DNA of 64,000 nucleotides from Eubacterium maltosivorans (GCF_002441855.2 NZ_CP029487.1:1364001-1428000); one strand, 5' to 3'. Numbered from the stretch's first letter, positions 31,841 to 39,092 are shown. Numbers and translations: made by a program. The notes: generated by a model from the sequence alone, not told the origin.

Positions 31841-32845
31841 TCAAGAAATTTTTATAAATTTTTCATCAAGAATTGAGTTCGTGGCTTCGGCCATTTTTGT
31901 TGTTCGGTGCAAATAAATATTTAAGGTGGTTTCTGTGCTTGCGTGTCCCAGGCGGTTAGAAATATCCACAATGCTCGCTTTGTTTTCTAAAAGCTGTGTC
32001 GCGTAAGTATGGCGCAGCATATGGAAGGTAAACCGGAAGCCAACACGCTTTGCAACCCTCGCGCAGTTTGTGGCCAGGCAGACCGGATGCGTAAAAAAGC
32101 CATCGGGTTTAGCACACACAAAACGGACGTTAGATTCCTTCTGGCTGCAAGCTACAATATAACCATCATCGCAGATTCTGTAAAAGCGATACCCCTTTTT
32201 CTTTTCGGCTTTTTCCTGTTGCCGTTTAAGATTCTTTAAAAACTGATAAAGTCCTTCGTGCATTGGCAGCTCCCGGATTGATGTTTTTGTTTTTGGCGGG
32301 CTGATCCGCCAGTTTGTTTTATCCAGAGAGGTCAGGCCATGCTCAATATAGAGTGTCCTTTTTTCAAAGTCTACACGATCCCAGGTCAGCGCGCATACCT
32401 CACCAGCGCGCATTCCCGTCAGGTATGCCAACCGGATCGGGACCCCACAGGCTCTTTTTTCCGTATCCTTCAAAACCTTTAAGACCTCCTCGTCGCACAA
32501 ACCCGTGACACGGGAGGACTCGGCTGTTTTCGGGACAAAGACCTTATCGCAGGGATTTTCCACAAGCAAGTCCAGCGTGTCTGTCGCAATGTTTAAACTG
32601 TGCCGGATAATTTTCAAGGTGGCAATAATGGTCCATTTTTTAAGAGGCAGCAAGCTGTTAATAAATGCCTGGATATTCGCGGCGCTCAACTCATTAAGCT
32701 TGTGGCTGCCAAGCGCCGGATTAATGCGCTTTGTGATGGTATACTGATAGCTTTTAGTGGTAGTATCCCGGTTGTTTGGAACGGAATAATTATCCATCCA
32801 GAATTTAAGATAATCCTGGTAATACATATCGTTGCTTAAAATCAT
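31841..32845 (-). CDS. int: Prophage tyrosine integrase
   Basis: Site-specific recombinase for integration and excision. The 334-residue product has an N-terminal SAM-like core-binding domain (YYQDYLKFWMDNYSVPNNRDTTTKSYQYTI, residues 7-36) and a catalytic domain with the active Arg in AYLTGMRAGEVCAL, H-x-x-R in FTFHMLRHTYATQLLENKA, the GHAS histidine, and nucleophile Tyr in TLNIYLHRT. It lies next to tRNA-Thr, its likely target. A 13-bp palindrome sits 20 bases upstream of the start codon in its leader. Confidence 0.95.
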   Translation of the reverse strand: MILSNDMYYQDYLKFWMDNYSVPNNRDTTTKSYQYTITKRINPALGSHKLNELSAANIQAFINSLLPLKKWTIIATLKIIRHSLNIATDTLDLLVENPCDKVFVPKTAESSRVTGLCDEEVLKVLKDTEKRACGVPIRLAYLTGMRAGEVCALTWDRVDFEKRTLYIEHGLTSLDKTNWRISPPKTKTSIRELPMHEGLYQFLKNLKRQQEKAEKKKGYRFYRICDDGYIVACSQKESNVRFVCAKPDGFFTHPVCLATNCARVAKRVGFRFTFHMLRHTYATQLLENKASIVDISNRLGHASTETTLNIYLHRTTKMAEATNSILDEKFIKIS

Positions 32846-32864
32846 TTTTTTCTCCTTATTTTCT

Positions 32865-32899
32865 AAGGATGTGTTATAATTAGCTCATAACACATCCTT
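32865..32899. repeat. Perfect 13-bp palindrome in the integrase leader
   Basis: AAGGATGTGTTAT and ATAACACATCCTT separated by nine bases. The left arm contains an extended -10 box (TGTTATAAT) reading on the plus strand. The hairpin could form in integrase mRNA or bind a regulator. Confidence 0.75.
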
Positions 32900-32951
32900 T
32901 GGGTGGTTGTTATGCTTTGGCGCTTCTCTGGTGGTTCGGGGTAGCGCCTTT
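32887..32951 (+). ncRNA. Candidate small RNA divergent from the integrase
   Basis: An extended -10 (TGn-TATAAT, 32872-32880) on the plus strand would start RNA near 32887. It ends at a terminator: GGCGCT (32918-32923 region), a 17-base loop, AGCGCC, then TTTTTTAT. The predicted RNA is about 65 bases. Its 5' end (ATAACACATCC) is complementary to the integrase mRNA leader. No -35 box or coding frame is evident. Confidence 0.45.
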
Positions 32952-32952
32952 T

Positions 32953-33165
32953 TTATACAAACTGTACGGGGAAACCCCAGGTGCCGAAGACATCTTCATA
33001 AATAAGACTTTTTCCACTTTTATAATTAACCTCCAGACAATTTTTAGTGCAAGTTTTAAAAAATGTTAATTCGATAATCCCTTTTCGGGGAATGTAGTCC
33101 AGCCAGTCATCATCTTTGGTCATGTACTCACAAGTACATTGATTAAATACGTCCCATTTTTTCAT
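32953..33165 (-). CDS. Prophage hypothetical protein, 70 aa
   Basis: Family not recognised. MKKWDVFNQCTCEYMTKDDD... contains four cysteines in two C-x-C or C-x3-C-like groups (QCTCEY, KTCTKNCLEV), so a small metal-binding fold is possible. The start codon overlaps the stop of the preceding gene by one base (TAATG), so the pair is translationally coupled and driven by the promoter at 33595-33623. Confidence 0.65.
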   Translation of the reverse strand: MKKWDVFNQCTCEYMTKDDDWLDYIPRKGIIELTFFKTCTKNCLEVNYKSGKSLIYEDVFGTWGFPVQFV

Positions 33166-33563
33166 TATTTTGCCCCTTTTCCATAACGGACATAGGAATC
33201 TTTTAAAAATTTTTTGTCAAAATCATAAAAGCTTCTTTTTTTGTTTTGGTATGCGCTACGTTCGCTGTACTCAATGTAAGCGCGGTTGAAGCCGTAGCGT
33301 CTCCAGATTTTGAACTCTACGGTACAAACATCATCGCAGTAGTAGTCTGCGAAGGCTTTGGCAACTTTGTTGATCTGTGCCTTTTCTTTATCGGTGGCAT
33401 CCCCTTTAATTTTAATGGTAATCTGTTTGCCATCTTTGGTTTCCAGTAGGTAAGTAACACACAAGCCAAACTGTGCCTGGTAGTCGATGTTTTTTTCTTC
33501 GTTTTCTTCAATAATTTCCTTTGTCATTTTGTGGGCTTCTTCAAATAAATTTTTCTTTGTCAT
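33165..33563 (-). CDS. Prophage hypothetical protein, 132 aa
   Basis: Unrecognised soluble protein, lysine- and tyrosine-rich. MTKKNLFEEAHKMTKEIIEE starts with a helix; residues 30-60 look like a beta hairpin (FGLCVTYLLETKDGKQITIKIKG), followed by helix and a basic C-terminus (YQNKKRSFYDFDKKFLKDSY). An AAGGAG site precedes the ATG and a consensus sigma-A promoter with an internal palindrome lies 30 bases upstream. Probably an early, repressor-controlled phage gene. Confidence 0.75.
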   Translation of the reverse strand: MTKKNLFEEAHKMTKEIIEENEEKNIDYQAQFGLCVTYLLETKDGKQITIKIKGDATDKEKAQINKVAKAFADYYCDDVCTVEFKIWRRYGFNRAYIEYSERSAYQNKKRSFYDFDKKFLKDSYVRYGKGAK

Positions 33564-33594
33564 TTTGTATCTCCTTTGTTTATTTTATACTTAT

Positions 33595-33623
33595 ATTATA
33601 GTACATATACGTACTATTGTCAA
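33595..33623 (-). promoter_or_regulatory. Phage promoter with 20-bp operator (copy 1)
   Basis: TTGACA, 17 bases, TATAAT on the minus strand. The whole spacer and the edge of the -10 box form the near-palindrome ATAGTACATATACGTACTAT (33598-33617 on plus). An almost identical element occurs at 34995-35014. Confidence 0.85.
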
Positions 33624-33651
33624 GCTTTATTTATGATATTTAAGAATAAAA

Positions 33652-33673
33652 AAAGACACCATTAAGATGTCTT
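33652..33673 (-). terminator. Terminator after the HTH gene
   Basis: AAGACA/TGTCTT stem on the minus strand, followed by TTTTTATTC, overlapping the stop codon of the HTH gene. Confidence 0.7.
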
Positions 33674-33869
33674 AAAAAAACCAGTCATCAACCTTTGCAT
33701 GAGGAAATGCTTTTTTGAAAGCAACCAACATTTCATATGTCGGCTTTCTACTGCCTTTCTCAACAAAAGAAATAACCCGTTGTGTACATTTGTAACCATG
33801 CTCGGTTAATATCTCAGCTAACGCTTTCTGAGTCAAATTATTTTCTTTTCTAAATTCTTCGATTTTCAT
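33672..33869 (-). CDS. XRE-family helix-turn-helix protein
   Basis: 65-residue DNA-binding protein that is nearly all HTH: MKIEEFRKENNLTQKALAEILTEHGYKCTQRVISFVEKGSRKPTYEMLVAFKKAFP. Such small proteins act as Cro/CI-like phage regulators. ATG 33869 was chosen for its GGAGAG site and family-like start; upstream in-frame codons overlap the preceding gene. It is the last gene of the transcript starting at the copy-2 promoter and sits just before the copy-1 promoter, so it is a natural candidate to bind their shared operator. Confidence 0.85.
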   Translation of the reverse strand: MKIEEFRKENNLTQKALAEILTEHGYKCTQRVISFVEKGSRKPTYEMLVAFKKAFPHAKVDDWFF

Positions 33870-33903
33870 TTTCTCTCCATATTTTCTGTCATTTTTGTGA
33901 TGA

Positions 33904-34572
33904 TCAACTTTTCTCTTTTTGGTGTTCCTCCTCATACCATTTCAAAAAATCACCGTAAAGTTCTTCTTCTGCCTGCTTTCTCACTTTTTTAGCCTTGTCA
34001 ATATTATCAAAATATCCTAAATGGTACATTTTTCCCTTAAACTGTATGCGTGTTTGCCATTTTCCAATACGACTATGCCACGTTACGCCCTTTACACCTG
34101 ATGTACTATTTTGAGCAACTTTATTCGACTTTATTTTCCCAATCTGTGTACCTTCAACAAACATTTCAGAATAATTTGGCTTATGCTCACGGAAAAGTTC
34201 ATCGTGGTAGCAGCCACAGCTTGACGTTGTTCCATCTCTTAAAGCGTCTCCACGTACAACGGTAAAATTTCCACAATCACACTCGCACTTATAGTAATAA
34301 CCCCGGCCTTTTTCAAGGCGATCTATTCCCTTTACCCTAAGTCTGCCGAAACGAGTACCTTCCGGGATTATTTTCTTGCGTGATTCCTCCTGAAGGCAAC
34401 CACAACTGTTTACACTCCATCCAAGAGTATCTCCGGTAACATCCACAATTTTTCCACAGTCACATCTACATTTAAATAGTGATCTAGTTTGGCCACTTTT
34501 AACAACACTAGGTAATTTTTCTATTATCGTTAGTCTGCCGTACTTTTCACCAACTTTTTTTCTGTGAGCCAT
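33904..34572 (-). CDS. AP2-domain protein with two zinc-ribbon repeats
   Basis: 222 residues in three parts. Two similar zinc modules: residues 10-60 (YGRLTIIEKL...FKCRCDCGKIVDV...VNSCGCLQEE) and 75-128 (FGRLRVKGID...YKCECDCGNFTVV...TSSCGCYHDE), each with C-x-C-x-C plus C-x-C. A C-terminal AP2/ERF-like DNA-binding domain follows (TSGVKGVTWHSRIGKWQTRIQFKGKMYHLGYFDNIDKAKK). AP2 domains in phages usually accompany HNH homing endonucleases; no HNH motif is present here, so this is either an eroded homing protein or a regulator. Confidence 0.8.
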   Translation of the reverse strand: MAHRKKVGEKYGRLTIIEKLPSVVKSGQTRSLFKCRCDCGKIVDVTGDTLGWSVNSCGCLQEESRKKIIPEGTRFGRLRVKGIDRLEKGRGYYYKCECDCGNFTVVRGDALRDGTTSSCGCYHDELFREHKPNYSEMFVEGTQIGKIKSNKVAQNSTSGVKGVTWHSRIGKWQTRIQFKGKMYHLGYFDNIDKAKKVRKQAEEELYGDFLKWYEEEHQKEKS

Positions 34573-34590
34573 TTTTCCTCCCAGGTATGT

Positions 34591-34956
34591 TTAGTCCTCC
34601 CAATTTCTCCAGTGTTCCGTTGTGTATGGATAAATACTTTCTCTCTTAGTAATTTTATAGAGATAATCCGCTATCTCACGATTCTTTAAAATTTCTTCTG
34701 CGGTCATGTTTTTTTCTAGTCCTAAGTCACAGATTACCAACCTACACTCTTTCCCTTGCGTATCGCCAGTATCGGCCGCAAATTTTAAGACTAACAAATT
34801 GCGGTTATTGAGCGGAAAACCCGTTGTTGCTTCTGCCTTGTCCGCATATACCACACCATCCACTTTAATGTCGACGATCATCGAACAAAAACTTGTAAAT
34901 TCATGTATATTTATCTCGACATCTCTTCCCTTGTTATTTCTGAAAAAAGTTACCAT
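34591..34956 (-). CDS. Prophage hypothetical protein, 121 aa
   Basis: Unrecognised. From ATG 34956 (GGAGAG site seven bases upstream; an in-frame GTG overlapping that site is rejected) it reads MVTFFRNNKGRDVEINIHEF..., a mainly beta first half with hydrophobic VYADKA and LLVLKFAAD segments, then a helical, charged C-terminus (NMTAEEILKNREIADYLYKITKRE). It is the first gene of the copy-2 operator-promoter transcript, ahead of the AP2 and HTH genes. Confidence 0.7.
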   Translation of the reverse strand: MVTFFRNNKGRDVEINIHEFTSFCSMIVDIKVDGVVYADKAEATTGFPLNNRNLLVLKFAADTGDTQGKECRLVICDLGLEKNMTAEEILKNREIADYLYKITKRESIYPYTTEHWRNWED

Positions 34957-34991
34957 TGCTTTTCTCTCCACTTCATTTAACTTATATATAC

Positions 34992-35020
34992 ATTATAGTA
35001 CATATGCGTACTATTGTAAA
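34992..35020 (-). promoter_or_regulatory. Phage promoter with 20-bp operator (copy 2)
   Basis: TTTACA, 17 bases, TATAAT on the minus strand; the spacer contains ATAGTACATATGCGTACTAT (34995-35014 on plus), 19 of 20 bases identical to copy 1. It drives the 34591-34956, AP2 and HTH genes. Confidence 0.85.
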
Positions 35021-35033
35021 GTGTTTTTAAGAT

Positions 35034-35061
35034 AAAAAAAGACACGCATTTTTGCATGTCT
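35034..35061 (-). terminator. Terminator of the SOS cassette
   Basis: AGACATGCA/TGCGTGTCT stem followed by TTTTTTT on the minus strand, overlapping the stop codon of the 52-aa gene. Confidence 0.85.
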
Positions 35062-35219
35062 CATCCTAACAAGTTAACTTTCTTTTTAAACTCCCGTACA
35101 ACTTCCTCAATGGTCATTCCTTGGAGTCGATCCTGTGTCTGCTGAATAATGCCATTCACAACCCCGCCCTTGTAGAATACATCCAAGTAATAGCCTTTAT
35201 ACTCTTGTGCGATTTTCAT
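35061..35219 (-). CDS. Small prophage protein, 52 aa
   Basis: Frame from ATG 35219 to TGA 35061-35063, with GAAAGAAGG directly upstream. The product starts MKIAQEYKGYYLDVFYKGGV, has a helical amphipathic C-terminal half (GMTIEEVVREFKKKVNLLG) and ends at the cassette terminator. It lies 15 bases after the 81-aa gene that follows the polymerase, so it is the third member of that transcript. I do not know its function. Confidence 0.7.
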   Translation of the reverse strand: MKIAQEYKGYYLDVFYKGGVVNGIIQQTQDRLQGMTIEEVVREFKKKVNLLG

Positions 35220-35234
35220 CCTTCTTTCCCCCTT

Positions 35235-35480
35235 TCAATTTACTCGCTTTTCCACGAACCAGCATGGTTTTTCATAGTACACGTAAGATATGGCGTTTCC
35301 AATACGCACCTGAAAGCGTATCCCTTGGCCGCCTGCTTTGAGTGATGCAGCCTGCCGCACCTCGATAACCTCGTCAACCTTAAAATAACGGTTGTCCTCC
35401 CAGCCAATATACATGGGCACAATGCTGCCATTTTCTCTGATCTTTGCGATGACCTCGACGTATTTCTTTTCATACTGCAT
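35235..35480 (-). CDS. Conserved small protein of Y-family polymerase cassettes, 81 aa
   Basis: 81 residues, mostly beta: MQYEKKYVEVIAKIRENGSIVPMYIGWEDNRYFKVDEVIEVRQAASLKAGGQGIRF... ending VYYEKPCWFVEKRVN. The ASLKAGGQGIRF core is, from memory, shared by small proteins that follow dinB-like genes in Firmicutes plasmids and prophages; the function is not known to me. It begins 13 bases after the polymerase stop codon. Confidence 0.75.
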   Translation of the reverse strand: MQYEKKYVEVIAKIRENGSIVPMYIGWEDNRYFKVDEVIEVRQAASLKAGGQGIRFQVRIGNAISYVYYEKPCWFVEKRVN

Positions 35481-35493
35481 TTATCTTCTCCCC

Positions 35494-36762
35494 CTAGAAA
35501 TAGCCTACCGGATGAATCACGTTGTCCCGTTTCGGGTCTAATTCGGACATTGTATCTCCCAGTGTAATAGCCCGGCGGACGATGTTATTCCCGAAGCGGC
35601 TCCGAAGCTTGTCGATGGTACTGTCAAGGCGCTCCTGCCGGATACGCTGTTCTTCGCTGCCGAATAGATCCAGCTGTACCGGTGTGGCGGCGCCGATCAG
35701 GTCGCACGCCCGGACGCCCAATGACCGAATGGCGGACTGGTCGGAAAAGTTATAATTGGCTTTAAACAGCTTAATGGCGGCTTCGGCCATCTCTCGGGTA
35801 ATATCAGTGGGCTTATCCAGTTTAAGCTGTCTGGTGAAGCTCTGCAGGTTTTTATCCCGCACTGAAATGGCAAAGGTTTTGCATTTAAACCCAGCTTCTC
35901 TGGTGCGCATTGCTACAGATTCTGTAAGCATATATAATACCAATTTCACCTCATTTTCGCAAACCAAATCCCGCGGTGTGGTGATACTGTTTCCGATACT
36001 TTTAATCACTCTATCGTTGTCATTGTGCTGCGGATCAAAAAGCTTGACCTCGCTGATGTCGTGTCCGTTGGCAAATGTCCAGAGCACTTCTCCGATTTTT
36101 CCAAACCAGAGACGCAGCTCTGTAACGGGGACTTCTGCCAACCGCCCGACTGTATCAATGCCCCGTTTCCGCAGCTTTCTTTCTGTGGCCCGGCCGACAT
36201 AGAGCAGATCGCCCACGGGCTTTTCCCAGACGATTTTTTTGTAATTCTCCCGGGTAATGTTGGTGACAGCGTCTGGCTTTTTATAGTCGCTGCCAAACTT
36301 GGCAAAAATCTTGTTCCATGAAACGCCAATGGAAACTGTAATCCCGAGCTCTTCTCGAATGCGTTTCCGGATTTCCTGGGCGATTTCCTCGCCGCTTCCG
36401 AACAAATGCACACTTCCGGTCACGTCGAGCCAGGCTTCATCGAGTCCAAAGGGCTCCACTTTGTCTGTATAAGAGTAGTAGATCGCCCTTGCCATCTTGG
36501 AGAACTTGGAATAGAGCGGATAATCGGGTTGAATGACAACCAGGCCGGGACATTTCTGCTTGGCCTCCCAGATGGCCTCAGCGGTCTTGACTCCGTGCTG
36601 TTTCGCCAGTTGGTTTTTGGCGAGAATAATCCCGTGGCGGTTCTCTGGATCACCCGCTACTGCCAATGGCAGGCCTGCGAGTTCTGGATGGTGCAGCGCT
36701 TCGACACTCGCATAAAAGCTGTTGCAGTCGCTGTGCAGGATAACTCTATCTTTTCTTTCCAT
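35494..36762 (-). CDS. dinB: Y-family DNA polymerase (DinB/Pol IV type)
   Basis: Error-prone translesion polymerase, 422 residues. Palm motifs are intact: DCNSFYASVEALHHPELAG with the first catalytic Asp and steric-gate Phe-Tyr, and GLDEAWLDVTG with Asp-Glu. The thumb HhH region (VGRATERKLRKRGIDTVGRLAEVP) and little-finger domain follow. TPVQLDLFGS near residue 365 is a canonical sliding-clamp-binding motif. Its promoter (TTCGAC, 18 bases, TAAAAT; 36798-36827) encloses a LexA-type box, so induction by DNA damage is expected. Divergent from the SRAP gene. Confidence 0.93.
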   Translation of the reverse strand: MERKDRVILHSDCNSFYASVEALHHPELAGLPLAVAGDPENRHGIILAKNQLAKQHGVKTAEAIWEAKQKCPGLVVIQPDYPLYSKFSKMARAIYYSYTDKVEPFGLDEAWLDVTGSVHLFGSGEEIAQEIRKRIREELGITVSIGVSWNKIFAKFGSDYKKPDAVTNITRENYKKIVWEKPVGDLLYVGRATERKLRKRGIDTVGRLAEVPVTELRLWFGKIGEVLWTFANGHDISEVKLFDPQHNDNDRVIKSIGNSITTPRDLVCENEVKLVLYMLTESVAMRTREAGFKCKTFAISVRDKNLQSFTRQLKLDKPTDITREMAEAAIKLFKANYNFSDQSAIRSLGVRACDLIGAATPVQLDLFGSEEQRIRQERLDSTIDKLRSRFGNNIVRRAITLGDTMSELDPKRDNVIHPVGYF

Positions 36763-36804
36763 TTTACTTCCCTTTCAAGAAAAGTTATTTCTCTTACATT
36801 TTAC

Positions 36805-36816
36805 AAACATTCGTTC
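36805..36816. promoter_or_regulatory. LexA (SOS) box between dinB and the SRAP gene
   Basis: AAACATTCGTTC on plus, i.e. GAACGAATGTTT on minus, a perfect match to the clostridial form GAAC-N4-GTTT. It lies in the spacer between the -35 and -10 boxes of the dinB promoter and 116 bases before the SRAP start codon. Confidence 0.7.
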
Positions 36817-36931
36817 AAAAAGTCGAACGTTTATTTGCTTTATAGTTTCTTACACCATGTGGGAGTTTGATTTTAAGAAAACCTTATGGGCATATAGGTA
36901 GAAAAACAAAGTATGAAAAGGAGTGTCTAAA

Positions 36932-37510
36932 ATGTGCGGACGATATGTTTTATATAGTGATAAGGAACAAGCGGAAATACGAGAAATAATCGAAGAAGTA
37001 AACCGTAAGCATAACTTAGCGGTCAAGAAGGGCGATATTTACCCCTCCAACATGGCGCCGATCTATGCGCCGACACCGGATCAAAATGGAAAGAGTTTGG
37101 AAGTAATGAAGTGGGGTTATGAAGTTTCTTTTAGAAAAGGGCTGCTGATTAATGCCCGTTCAGAAACTATTCTCGAAAAGAAAACCTTCAAAAAAGACTT
37201 TCTGGAACGGCGCTGCATTGTGCCGGCCATCGGGTTTTACGAGTGGGACAAGGAAAAGAACAAATATATTTTTCAAGCTGAGGACGATGAGGCTCTTTAT
37301 ATTGGCGGGGTGTTCCGGCAGCATGAAAACGAGTCGGAATATGTTATTCTGACCAAGGCACCCGTTGAACCTGTTGTGGCCATCCACGACCGGATGCCAG
37401 TGATTATACCCCATTCTAAAGCTGAGGAATGGTTGTATGATGCGAATGCTGCTATGGGGATGGTGACGCAGGATTATGTGCCTTTAGATTGCCAGATTGC
37501 AGAAAAATAA
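36932..37510 (+). CDS. SRAP-family (HMCES/YedK) abasic-site protein
   Basis: Forms a covalent link to abasic sites in single-stranded DNA. The start MCGRYVLYSDKEQ leaves Cys2 as N-terminal nucleophile after Met removal, so ATG 36932 (AAGGAG eight bases upstream) is chosen over the in-frame GTG at 36923. Other motifs are MKWGYEVSF, INARSETI, RRCIVPAIGFYEWDK with the active Glu, and IHDRMPVII with His. 192 residues. The only plus-strand gene seen in the prophage, divergent from dinB across a LexA box. Confidence 0.93.
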   Translation: MCGRYVLYSDKEQAEIREIIEEVNRKHNLAVKKGDIYPSNMAPIYAPTPDQNGKSLEVMKWGYEVSFRKGLLINARSETILEKKTFKKDFLERRCIVPAIGFYEWDKEKNKYIFQAEDDEALYIGGVFRQHENESEYVILTKAPVEPVVAIHDRMPVIIPHSKAEEWLYDANAAMGMVTQDYVPLDCQIAEK

Positions 37511-37683
37511 GCCGCGTTTTCCGCTTTCTGCACTCTATCATTCAAAAAACAAAAAACTCCCGATCCGAAGACCGAGAGCTCTAAAAAAGGAAAAGTTAAT
37601 GGGGAGAGTAATTTGTATTTTAAAAAGTAAGAGGTATGTGTGTTCGAGATTAATTATACCCAGGTAATAATATTTTAAACATG

Positions 37684-37719
37684 AAAAAATAAAAAATCCC
37701 CTCGCCTCGGCAAGGGGAT
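37684..37719 (-). terminator. Terminator after the 62-aa gene
   Basis: ATCCCCTTGCC/..CGAGGGGAT stem on the minus strand, followed by TTTTTTATTTTTT. 37511-37683 holds no gene I can support. Confidence 0.88.
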
Positions 37720-37725
37720 CTACGC

Positions 37726-37914
37726 TCATTTGTTAAATGTGACAACCGTATTATTCCAACTTCCGTTTAGCTTATTACCAAATGACGAAAAATTAGAATT
37801 CAATTCATTATTCAATGTTCCCAAATTAATCGTATTTCTTATCGTCCTATTTGTATTTTCGATACCAAGAACGCGATACAATTTCTCCACTTCACCGTTT
37901 TTACTGTTTCTCAT
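37726..37914 (-). CDS. Small prophage hypothetical protein, 62 aa
   Basis: Asn-rich product MRNSKNGEVEKLYRVLGIEN..., no signal peptide, membrane helix or motif. A weak GGAGG-like site (AGGAGGAAA complement at 37920-37924) precedes the ATG. It follows the ClpP-fold protease gene by 47 bases and is closed by a strong terminator, so it may be part of that transcript. Low-complexity composition makes its function unreadable. Confidence 0.5.
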   Translation of the reverse strand: MRNSKNGEVEKLYRVLGIENTNRTIRNTINLGTLNNELNSNFSSFGNKLNGSWNNTVVTFNK

Positions 37915-37961
37915 GTTTTCCTCCTAGAATCTTTCGTTAAATCGTTATATTTATCTTGCCA

Positions 37962-38852
37962 TTAAGCATGGTTAATAACAGCTTTATCGTTTTGTGACTC
38001 TATTATTTTTACCACATCAGAGCTTCCAATTGATAGCATGTATGCGTGATGTACACTTAAAACAGCATCTTGCAATTGACTATCGTCTTCTAAAGCGGTT
38101 ACCTTAAGGCCAATTTTTTTACAAAATTCCATATTAAAATGCCGGCCATGCAATTTTGAATCGACATGCTCATTTAATTTACCTACTATCGTTGCAATCG
38201 TTTTTCTATCTTCGGGTTTTTCTTGATCAAACATACAAGAGCCCAACCAATCTTCCACTAATTTGCTCGATAATTCAATTGCATCAATGGCAGTTTTCAA
38301 AAAAGCCGCTGGATACTGTTGTAATTTAATAGCCCAATACTGAGTGTTTTGGGGATTTTCAGCAAGATCTTCTTTCGCTTCCTCAAACTCCATTTGGATA
38401 TTATAAGCGGGGATTCCATTGAATTGGGGATCAATAGGGCCTAAGCTTGACTGCTTTCCCATAATAATTTCTTTTGCCGCACAAGCCATCATAGTCCCAG
38501 CAGACATAGCTAATTGAGGTACAATAACTCTTATATCCGAATTAAATTTACTTCTTAAATAACTAATAATTGCTTCTGCCGCAGCTGGTGATCCCCCAGG
38601 TGTATGTAATATAAGATCCAACCCCTTTGAACAATCCATACCTTTTAAAGAATTCATAAATCCTGTCATATCTAGATCATTAATATCTAGATTTCCGATA
38701 TTACTATTTCCCCTTGATAGAAACGCAGAATAATACGCTATAGTGTTTCTCCCAGTATACCTTGACAAAAGTTTAAGATATTTCCGACGAATATAGTCAC
38801 TTTGCGACATTGTTTCGTTTAATTCTCTCAAAATATCATCCCAACCTGCCAT
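37962..38852 (-). CDS. ClpP-fold serine protease of the SDH/SppA-like class
   Basis: 296-residue cytoplasmic protein with the crotonase/ClpP fold: LDLILHTPGGSPAAAEAIISYLR (oxyanion region), VIVPQLAMSAGTMMACAAKEIIMG with catalytic Ser near residue 118, and GKQSSLGPIDPQFNGIPA. This matches the serine dehydrogenase proteinase (SDH) and SppA-like group; no signal peptide or membrane anchor is present. It sits between the lysis genes and the SOS cassette and has a possible promoter at 38883-38888 (TATAAT). Likely a lysogenic accessory gene; its target is unknown. Confidence 0.82.
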   Translation of the reverse strand: MAGWDDILRELNETMSQSDYIRRKYLKLLSRYTGRNTIAYYSAFLSRGNSNIGNLDINDLDMTGFMNSLKGMDCSKGLDLILHTPGGSPAAAEAIISYLRSKFNSDIRVIVPQLAMSAGTMMACAAKEIIMGKQSSLGPIDPQFNGIPAYNIQMEFEEAKEDLAENPQNTQYWAIKLQQYPAAFLKTAIDAIELSSKLVEDWLGSCMFDQEKPEDRKTIATIVGKLNEHVDSKLHGRHFNMEFCKKIGLKVTALEDDSQLQDAVLSVHHAYMLSIGSSDVVKIIESQNDKAVINHA

Positions 38853-38960
38853 TACATACCTCCTACGGTTACTGTGCTATTAATTATATAACACTCCATA
38901 GAAGATTGCTACAGTAAAATATGAATTTTTATTGATACATACCCACATTCCAAAGATTAT

Positions 38961-38988
38961 AACAAAACAGCCGCCCCAAAGGACGGCC
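38961..38988 (-). terminator. Terminator of the late (lysis) transcript
   Basis: GCCGTCC/GGGGCGGC stem with TTTG loop on the minus strand, followed by TGTTTTGTT, about 105 bases after the endolysin stop. Confidence 0.8.
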
Positions 38989-38996
38989 AGAATACA

Positions 38997-39067
38997 CGAG
39001 ATTTACACGAGAAAATTAAAAGAATCGGCTATTCAAAGCCATTTTATCGCGAGATTTGCACGAGAAA
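38997..39067. repeat. Pair of 18-bp direct repeats downstream of the endolysin
   Basis: CGAGATTTACACGAGAAA (38997-39014) and CGAGATTTGCACGAGAAA (39050-39067), 17 of 18 identical, 53 bases apart, with a third CACGAG just upstream. Between them is a small hairpin (GGCT/AGCC). Role unknown. Confidence 0.7.
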
Positions 39068-39092
39068 CCGCTTATAACTTGCGTAATACTAC

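Noticed and set aside
37540-37580. Possible hairpin CTCCCGATCC...GAGAG after the SRAP gene
   Set aside because: The arms pair poorly and no T run follows; not called as a terminator.
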